Part shown: in pieces, positions 63,292-64,000 of the stretch
Layout of the letters: every line of letters begins with the position of its first letter
How positions within the stretch are numbered: the first letter of the stretch is position 1
Assembly: GCF_020073745.1 (NCBI RefSeq)
Contig: NZ_JAIRAU010000015.1
Span: 1-64,000, forward strand
Length of the DNA: 64,000 bases
Reading direction: 5' to 3'
DNA from: Nannocystis pusilla
Lineage (GTDB): Bacteria > Myxococcota_A > Polyangia > Nannocystales > Nannocystaceae
Program-made: the position numbers and the translations under genes
Notes under the pieces: model-generated
What the model was told of the DNA's origin: nothing
Seen by the model: only the letters and a program-made list of their open reading frames with translations
Databases searched by the model: none

Positions 63292-64000
63292 TTAGGGGGC
63301 GCGTCGGGCCAGCCAGGAGCCGATCTCGCGCTGGCGCTTGGCGTTGCGGACGGCGCGGGCGTCGCGCTCGGCCTGGCGCGCGAGGGTGAGGGCGCGCTCT
63401 CGCTGGGTCGGCTCGTGGTCCCACAGGGCGCGGGCGAGGGCGAAGTGGGTGACGGCGCGGAGGGCGGGCTGGCCGGAGCGCTCGGCGAGGAGGTAGCCGT
63501 GCTCGAGATCGGCGAGGGCGCGCGCGATCTCCTTGCGCCCCAGGTGCAGGGCGCCGGTGGCGGTGAAGTACTCGGCGAAGTCGGGGCGTTCGACGCCGAA
63601 CACGGCGTACATCTGCGGGAGCGCCGAGTCGAGCAGCTTCGTGGCCTCGCCGAGGTCGCCGAGCTCGAGGTAGGCGAGGCCGAGGTTGGCCTGGGCGGCG
63701 CGGGCGAACGGGTGCAGCGGGCCGAGCTGGTTGCCGAGGATCTGCCAGGCCTCGCGCAGCAGCTCGGCGCTCTCCTCGGGGCGTCCGAGGGAGCGCACGG
63801 TCTCGGCGAGGCCGACCTTGGTGACGCCGATCGGCAGGAGGTCGTGGGGCGCGGTGCGCTGGCGCAGCTCGATGCCGGCGCGGTACAGCTCCTCGGCCTC
63901 GCCGAGGCTGCCGCGGGCGGCCCGGGCGTTGGCGAGGCTGTTGTACAGCTCGGCCTCGACGCCGACCTCGGAGGTGCGGGCGATGAGCGCGCCGGCGATC
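63292..64000 (-). CDS. TPR-repeat protein, partial (C-terminal part)
   Basis: The open frame runs through the window edge, so the N-terminus is missing. About 235 residues remain, made of TPR-like units (FARAAQANLGLAYLELGDL, ADLEHGYLLAERSG). The style matches the C-terminal TPR half of myxobacterial Ser/Thr kinases, but no kinase domain is in view. The end SWLARRAP is followed by a stop at 63292. Confidence 0.82.
   Translation of the reverse strand, partial: IAGALIARTSEVGVEAELYNSLANARAARGSLGEAEELYRAGIELRQRTAPHDLLPIGVTKVGLAETVRSLGRPEESAELLREAWQILGNQLGPLHPFARAAQANLGLAYLELGDLGEATKLLDSALPQMYAVFGVERPDFAEYFTATGALHLGRKEIARALADLEHGYLLAERSGQPALRAVTHFALARALWDHEPTQRERALTLARQAERDARAVRNAKRQREIGSWLARRAP

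Overview
The window is very GC-rich DNA from a Gram-negative bacterium, most likely a myxobacterium (Myxococcota). The inference rests on many lipoproteins, a MopE-type Cys/Asp repeat protein, two outer-membrane beta-barrel proteins, a Ser/Thr-kinase/sigma-54 activator fusion, a ferrochelatase with an internal Cys-rich insert, and the large share of GTG starts. I cannot name the genus. No phage, insertion sequence with a transposase, or CRISPR array is visible.

Layout. 1-124: a partial tRNA-Glu and a tRNA-Gln(CTG). 330-13863: gamma-glutamyltransferase, metallophosphoesterase, an Fe-S oxidoreductase overlapping bolA, purM, accD-folC, an ArsR/AHSA1 pair, an AlkA-like glycosylase, a 2OG oxygenase and a redoxin lipoprotein. 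14081-23176: a MopE-like lipoprotein, then a four-gene run with overlapping starts (LapA-like, LapB-like, AI-2E exporter-family protein, 1755-aa kinase/ATPase/GAF/sigma-54 activator). 23373-32629: a lipoprotein, two OM barrels, ftsY and smc (divergent), and a small esterase. 32671-42924: aat with a repeat-rich tail, a PD40-amidohydrolase lipoprotein, duplicated lipoproteins, a Cys-rich lipoprotein, HAD hydrolase, a nucleotidyltransferase/HD pair, EVE and CYTH proteins. 43484-45414: hemH and an Sfp-type phosphopantetheinyl transferase. 45675-55407 (all minus): AGCS symporter, TrpB2, hybrid-like sensor kinase, tryptophanase, response regulator, a roadblock-like protein and TrpS. 55482-64000: lipoproteins, DciA, a SLOG protein, class IV aminotransferase, polyprenol-phosphate sugar transferase, PilZ protein, a large lipoprotein and a partial TPR protein.

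Two things stand out. First, a tryptophan/indole-centred neighbourhood (45675-53271) puts an indole-consuming enzyme (TrpB2), an indole-producing enzyme (TnaA) and TrpS beside a soluble histidine kinase and a receiver-only regulator. The kinase stop codon overlaps the tnaA start. This may be a tryptophan/indole sensing module.

Second, a short palindromic decamer (about RRRCAKGYYY) recurs through the whole window at an exact 14-bp period, in pairs and in arrays of up to five. It lies between genes, at starts and stops, and in frame inside genes including smc and the sigma-54 activator. A separate 165-bp element with 27-bp terminal inverted repeats occurs in five copies. I know of no described family matching either repeat, but could not search.
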